Source of the DNA: Amborella trichopoda
Lineage: Eukaryota > Streptophyta > Magnoliopsida > Amborellales > Amborellaceae
Reading direction: 5' to 3'
Assembly: GCF_000471905.2 (NCBI RefSeq)
Contig: NW_006499751.1
Location: 881,702-945,701, forward strand
DNA length: 64,000 nucleotides
Shown here: positions 59,255 through 64,000 of the stretch, in pieces
Position numbering within the stretch: position 1 is the stretch's first letter
Layout of the letters: every line of letters begins with the position of its first letter
The notes under the pieces: model-generated
Seen by the model: only the letters and a program-made list of their open reading frames with translations
The model's database searches: none
Told to the model about the DNA's origin: nothing
Program-made: the position numbers and the translations under genes

Positions 59255-59470
59255 CTGTAACCGTCCTCTTTTCCTCAGATGCAAGAGCAACACTGGGGGT
59301 CAATTGCTTTCTTTTCCTCAAATGGAAGAGCAACGCTGGGGTCAACTGCTTTCTTTTCCTCTGATGCATGAGCGATGCTTGGGGTCAATTGTCTTCTTTT
59401 TCTTTGATGCAAGAGCGACATTCCGACACAACTACTCTCTTTTCTTCTGATGCGAGAGAAATAATGCATG
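59255..59470. repeat. ~53-bp tandem repeat, four units
   Basis: CTTTTCCTCAGATGCAAGAG-type units, related to the two units at 22,341-22,430. Confidence 0.8.
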
Positions 59471-59655
59471 TAGATTTGTAACCTCCCTAATAATGGGCAT
59501 TTCGGCTTGTAACTCTTTTTAACATAATAAAAAAAAAAAATTAAACCTTGTTTGAACTGTCTTGCTTGTCTTCTTTTTACTATTTTTTTTTAACTCTTTC
59601 TTGTTGCGTATTGAGTCTTTTCGAGTATGTATCATGGATAGTACTTCTTTAAGTA

Positions 59656-60535
59656 TCACCCATTAATAGGGGGCAGTGCCTCCTCTCCATCAGGATGTGC
59701 CAGTATGTAAGCTCCATTTAGCGAGACCTTCTTGACTATAAAGGGACCTTCCCACTTAGGCTCAAACTTCCCTTTATGCCGCCCATGCATAACAATCGGT
59801 CTCTTGATAGCTAGAACCAGATCCCCATGGGTGAATGAGCGGACTTTGACTGACTTGTTAAAGGCCCTCTTCATTCTGCCCTGGCTGAATTCGAGGTTAT
59901 ACCGAGCTTGTAACCTCTTTCCATCGAGTGCATCCAATTCTTGATATCGAAGTTTGGCTCTCTCATCTTCGATCAGTCCTTGATGTATAGCGACCCACAG
60001 TGAAAGGAGTTAAATTTCAAGGGGTAAAACTAGTTCACCCCCATCGACTAGGGAATAAGGAGTGGAATCAGTGGCATTTCACGTGGTAGTGTGATAGGCC
60101 CACAAGGCTTTTGGAAGCATCTCATGTCAGTTCTTCATCGTTTTCGATACCGATTTCCTTAAAGCGTTGCACAATGTCTTATTGAAAGCCTCAGTTAATT
60201 TGTTGGCTCGACGGTGGTATATAGTTGAGTACTTCCACTCGAAACTGAATTGGTTAACCAAGCGATCAATGTGATGACTTTTGAACTGAGGGCCCTTGTC
60301 AAATAGAATTTGATCAGGTACTCCAAACCGGTATATTATGTGATGTCGCACGAAATTAGCCACCGTGATCTTAAGAACTTGCTTGAGGTGTACCGCTTCA
60401 GCTCACTTGGAGAAATAATCTGTTGCAGTTAGAATAAAGACATGACCTATTGCCGAAGGAGGGTCAATAGGCCTTACAATGTCCATACCCCATTGTGAGA
60501 AGGGACCATGATGCCACTATAGGATGTAAGGGATT
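59656..60535 (-). pseudogene. Element 2 integrase region (partial)
   Basis: Minus strand. The C-terminal GPY/F-type region is well kept: LQARYNLEFSQGRMKRAFNK, FTHGDLVLAIKRPIVMHGRH, FEPKWEGPFIVKKVSLNGAY and AHPDGEEALPPING. Upstream is the catalytic core with FVRHHIIYRFGVPDQI and AEAFNKTLCN-like text, up to the junction with Element 3 at about 60,535. Fossil part. Confidence 0.8.
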
Positions 60536-61700
60536 TGGAGGTTCATCGTAATCAGACATATCTAAGGCAGTGACCATAGAAGCAATCTTGGTAAAATCAG
60601 CCTCTAGCACCCTGAAATGGACCTTATAACTAAAACTATATTTTCGATGCGTCAAACAGTTGTGGGACTACTGCCATTGTATCCGGTATGGTCGAAAACT
60701 CTTTTGGGTCAAGTTTTGGCTTAATCGGGTACTCCAAGAAAACGTTATGGGTAAAATACCTAAAAGGGTTAGGATGCACACTATTCCCGTGTGGCCACCT
60801 TGCACCAAAAACCATTAAAGGTGGCTGTTTTTACAGTCACGGGCAGTGAATTTTGGGGCCTATATCTCACTCATTCCAAGTCAGATCACTCTCAAATTTT
60901 GTGAGCATGTTCGTCTCATCAAGAAGAGCATTTTGATATGTGGTACGCCTTGTGACGATGCCCGAGAAGGAAGAAAAAATAGAGAGAAGTTGCTGATCCG
61001 TGAAGAAAATTACGGAAAATTCAACAGCGGCACGCCGCACTTTGGCGGCAAAATCATGATGCTCACATACCCCCTATTGGCATGAAACCAATTGCATTAT
61101 GTGCATGAGGTCTGTGGCTATCTATGGTCCGAACCTCACGTACGATGAATGGATGGATTTCACGCATGGAGGCATTGAAGCTGCTATAAATTTCGGTCGT
61201 CGAATTTTAACATTCCGACCAAAAACTAAAGATGACGAAATCTTCATCCGGACACGAAATCGAGCCACGCTTGTTGCAACGTGATCGTGATGGCATGCTT
61301 AGTGTGATTCAACAAAGAAACAGAAGAAAATCATCAAGAAACGAGCACACAATCGATCAAAAGTTTTCAAGATTCATCCAAAATTCAAGTCCCATGATCT
61401 TGACTAAAAAACGTGATTCATGACTTGAAATTGGTATCAAATCGATCACAATGTCGAGCCGTACAAGGAAATAATAATATTTTGATTAAATGGGCATCAG
61501 AACAACACCAGATCAGTCATTGAAGATCATGCAAGTTCTCGGGCAGCAGCAGGAACTGTTCTGGAATTCCACACATTGATAGGTAGGGCCAAAACATTCC
61601 TTTTACACCCATTTTTAGAATTTCTTTTAATTCAATTAAATTGTAATTATCTTCAATTCTAGGTAGTTTTTAGGCGTCCACTCATGTTTGGGCCCAATTC

Positions 61701-61708
61701 TATATAAG
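61701..61708 (+). promoter_or_regulatory. TATA box of Element 3 LTR
   Basis: TTCTATATAAGCATG after GGGCCCAA, matching the other LTR promoters. Confidence 0.7.
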
Positions 61709-61840
61709 CATGTAAAGCCAAATTATAAAGGCCCTTGGGATTCATTATAAAAGTTTCAAAAAAGACTTCATTTTTGCTTAAGCTCGAGGGTGCATCTTGG
61801 AGAGAGAGAGAGGAGAGAGAAGAAAGGGTCGATACCATTT

Positions 61841-61852
61841 GGTAAGGTAAGT
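61841..61852 (+). promoter_or_regulatory. Possible 5' splice-donor word in LTR leader
   Basis: GGTAAGGTAAGT about 135 bp after the TATA box. GGTAAGGTAG and GGTAAGGTAA occupy the matching places on the minus strand at 15,794-15,807 and 31,864-31,877. It lies just before the CT-rich and hairpin arrays. Confidence 0.3.
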
Positions 61853-61854
61853 TT

Positions 61855-62090
61855 CTCTCTCCTCCCCTCTTTCTCTCTATTCTTCTCATCTCTATCTCTC
61901 TTTCTCTCTCTTCTTCTCATCTCTATCTCTCTTTCTCTCTCTTCTTCTCATCTCTATCTCTCTTTCTCTTCTTCTCATCTCTCTTTATGTCTCTTTTCTA
62001 TCTCTCTTTCTCTCTCTTCTTCTTGTTTCTATCTATCTTTCTCTATCTTCTTCTCATCTCTATCTCTTTTTCCCTCTCATCTATTTAACC
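61855..62090. repeat. CT-rich array in Element 3 LTR
   Basis: TCTTCTCATCTCTATCTCTC repeated at ~30-33 bp, the same array as 15,480-15,790 in the other orientation. Confidence 0.85.
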
Positions 62091-62645
62091 CAGTAGGTGA
62101 AGCTCAGCACCGACCACATCTTCTCTCTCTTTTATGTCTAACACAGTTGGTGAAGCTCAGCATCAACTGCATCTTCTTCCTAGCACCAACTGTCTCTTTC
62201 TCTCTCTGTACTTCTTAAAACACAGCCGGCAATGCCTAGCGCTGACTGTGTCTCTCTCTGCTTTTCTTAAAACACAGCCGGCAATACCTAAAGCCGACTA
62301 TGTCTTTCTCTCTCTGCTTTTCTTAAAACACAAACGACAATGCCTGGTGTCGACTGTCTATCGCTCTCCTCATGTCTTAAAAAAACACAACCGGCGATGC
62401 CTAGTGCCGACTATGTCCTTCTTGCCCCCTCTCTCTAACACAGCTAACGATACCTAATGCCGACTGTGTCCTCTCTCTCTCCTTCTTGTTCCCTCTCTCT
62501 CTAATACAGCGGGCGATACCTATTGCTGACTGTGTCTTCTCTCTCTTCTTCTTCTAACACAGCCAACGAGGCCTAGTGCTGACTGTGTCTTCTTTCTCTC
62601 CTTCTTCCAACATAGCCGGTGACGACTGGCACCGACTATGTCCTT
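62090..62645 (+). repeat. LTR hairpin array, about ten units of 50-60 bp
   Basis: Units of ACACAGCCGGCAATGCC...GCGCTGACTGTGT (arms ACACAG/CTGTGT plus GCCGGC/GCTGAC) separated by CTCTCTCTGCTTTTCTTAAA or similar pyrimidine linkers, for example at about 62,220, 62,271, 62,330, 62,386, 62,440, 62,505, 62,560 and 62,610. Confidence 0.8.
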
Positions 62646-62649
62646 CTCC

Positions 62650-62790
62650 CTCCTCTCTCCTTCCTTCTCTCTTCTCTCACACATTTTCTCCTTCTTTCTA
62701 TCCCTTCCTCTCTTTCTTTCTCTTCTCCTCTTATTCCCTTACTTCTTATTTTCTCTTTATGACTTTTATGCCTTTTGTTATCCTTTCGTT
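62650..62790. repeat. CT-rich tract after the hairpin array
   Basis: Low-complexity TCTCTCCTTCCTTCTC tract closing the array; equivalent purine tracts lie at 15,060-15,120 and 31,065-31,137. Confidence 0.75.
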
Positions 62791-63449
62791 TGACTAAGAG
62801 GGGTTCAGATTAGCCTCTTTTGATAGCCTTGTCCTCTAGCCATAATGTTGTTGTGCCATAATTACTATGCCCACTTTATTACCACGACACTAACCATCAC
62901 GTCTAGCTAGTTAGTATCGATATTGACATCTAGTAGTAACTTTGTTAATATGGTCTGAGTTACTGAGCCCATTTTATTGCCACATCAAACAAATTACCTA
63001 CCAGCTTAGTCGCTGTGCTGATCTCCCCACATAGTCTTTTCTCCCCCACCTTTCTTCTTGTATTATTCTTTTCTTCTTTGAATGTGTACGCCTGCATATA
63101 TCCATTAAGAAGGCAAGCTGAGGTCTGTTGACCCACCTGTCTTATAACATTTGCCCTATGTGTGTGATTACAGAAAATAGGAGAATACAAGCCAAGAGGC
63201 GATTTCGAACCAGTTTTACGATTGGGGGGACTTTCTTCATGATCTAAGAGGGTGCTCACGCGAGCCATCCCGAGCAAGTCCCAAATCCACCTTAAATTCC
63301 TCTCTCATCGGTTGGTAATACCTGCCCTTATTCTCAAATGAGGTTCCCGTGAGAGCGATCTCAAAACCTCCCGGTCTCCCCTGAAAACCAATACACATGT
63401 CGCCCGACCATCCAGATCTAGAGGGTGATATCGAGGCACCTAACTAGCT

Positions 63450-63467
63450 TGGCCACTCCATAGGGGA
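63450..63467 (+). other. Primer binding site of Element 3
   Basis: TGGCCACTCCATAGGGGA, three bases after the LTR end, homologous to the PBS of Element 1. Confidence 0.75.
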
Positions 63468-63639
63468 CTTATTACCCCTTAGTCAGATCGTACTTGTTTG
63501 ACTAGTTTCTCCTTTTCTTTTCTTTTTTCACACATCACTTATCTGTAACCCATTCATCCGGATTGGGGATTTTCTCATCCCTACATTCGCAAGTGTCTTT
63601 AGGGAACAAGTTCCACTAACTTCATTCCCAACCATCCTT

Positions 63640-64000
63640 TTGAGCAAAGACCCCTTGTCTAGCTCTGAGGTCTTAACCTGGATCGGTGTGAGGAGGGACT
63701 TGAAGGTCCCTCACTCCCTACCTCCTCGCTCTGGTGGAACCTCTGCCAAGGCATTCTGCATTGGCAGCATGTCTGTTGCCACACACAGCATGCACCCAGC
63801 CACTGACAAGTCACTTGTCGATCGTATTGCCAAGGTACGCCGGAAGGCTGCCCAGTCCCTTTTTGTAAAAAGCAAGCAATTTACCATTGTTTCTGTGGGT
63901 CGTCGTAAGGCTGCCCCCACATTCCTGCACCACCATGAGTCCCGATTCCTAGAGGCTCGACACATAGAGGCAGAGGCCCTATGGCCTCCACCTCTCACAC
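63640..64000 (+). pseudogene. Element 3 ORF1 (start only)
   Basis: The plus-strand reading contains SSSEVLTWIGVRRDLKVPHS, then HPATDKSLVDRI and SVGRRKAAP, matching ORF1 of Element 1 at about two residues in three over ~92 positions. After that the frame remains open to the window edge. Function unknown; Ogre elements carry an ORF of unknown function here. Confidence 0.5.

Larger units (their letters stand above)
51356..60535 (-). mobile_element. Element 2: Tat/Ogre-like retrotransposon, partial and broken
   Basis: Minus strand. It keeps the 3' LTR (51,356-55,142), PPT, a long repeat-rich 3' region with antisense features, and integrase down to its catalytic core (59,656-60,535). There it meets the 5' LTR of the oppositely oriented Element 3; the rest of pol, gag, and the 5' LTR are not in the window. 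It is related to Element 1 throughout but with its own tandem arrays, so it belongs to a different subfamily. It inserted into R copy 4 at GTCAC, so it is younger than that repeat. Confidence 0.8.
60536..63446 (+). repeat. Element 3 5' LTR
   Basis: Reads in plus orientation as the reverse complement of the LTRs at 14,355-17,208 and 30,362-33,265. It ends GGCACCTAACTA at 63,446. Its left edge (near TGGAGGTTCATCG) lies inside U3 relative to the Element 2 LTR, so the outer U3 is not present. Contains TATA, GGTAAGGTAAGT, a CT-rich array and a hairpin array. Confidence 0.75.
60536..64000 (+). mobile_element. Element 3: Tat/Ogre-like retrotransposon, 5' end only
   Basis: Plus strand. 5' LTR (60,536-63,446), PBS (63,450-63,467) and leader with ORF1 text to the window end. 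It is closer to Element 1 than to Element 2 in its hairpin array. Its left edge abuts Element 2's integrase, with opposite orientation. The remainder lies outside, so wholeness cannot be judged. Confidence 0.8.

Noticed and set aside
1-64000. tRNA, rRNA or snRNA genes
   Set aside because: I looked for A/B-box tRNA patterns and rRNA landmarks while reading and saw none; a covariance-model scan would be decisive.

Overview
This window looks like repeat-dominated nuclear DNA of a flowering plant. The evidence is the element mix: Tat/Ogre-type Ty3/gypsy retrotransposons with two RNase H domains, a tRNA-type primer site and very long LTRs; a plant Mutator-like transposase with a SWIM finger; and plant LINE 3' ends carrying zf-RVT and RNase H. 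I found no host gene that I can name with confidence, and no rRNA, tRNA or CRISPR. Species is not determinable by eye.

Layout. 1-3,445: a decayed Mutator-like element (minus) with palindromic terminal repeats and a 64-bp tandem array. 3,613-5,125: a fold-back element with ~300-bp inverted arms. 5,126-11,190: mostly featureless AT-rich DNA with an AAT microsatellite, an 84-bp tandem repeat and one unrecognised ORF. 11,195-13,260: two LINE-type RNase H remnants on opposite strands. 14,355-33,265: Element 1, an old broken Tat/Ogre-like element on the minus strand (5' LTR, PBS, an extra ORF1, gag, RT, dual RNase H, integrase, a 5-kb repeat-filled 3' region with antisense features, PPT, 3' LTR). 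33,266-34,525: a plus-strand LTR-like segment of a relative. 34,526-51,355: a mosaic of direct and inverted copies of one large AT-rich dispersed repeat, with a small terminal-inverted-repeat element at 49.5 kb. 51,356-60,535: Element 2, a relative of Element 1 (minus), kept from its 3' LTR to the integrase. It sits inside the dispersed repeat with a recognisable target site. 60,536-64,000: Element 3 (plus), a 5' LTR, PBS and the start of ORF1, continuing beyond the window.

The most unusual content is in the Tat/Ogre-like group. All LTR copies carry, downstream of the TATA box, a tandem array of hairpin-forming units separated by pyrimidine tracts. The array sequence has been replaced between subfamilies while its architecture is kept (17 units of ~57 bp in Element 2; 7 to ~10 units of ~50-60 bp in the others). 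The 3' internal regions hold further arrays (35-bp units organised into a 166-bp higher-order repeat, a 67-bp unit, a 25-bp unit), a series of motifs that read like the primer-binding site on the opposite strand, and an antisense TATA box and reading frame. The ORF1 upstream of gag is conserved between Elements 1 and 3. All coding parts of these elements are treated as fossils.
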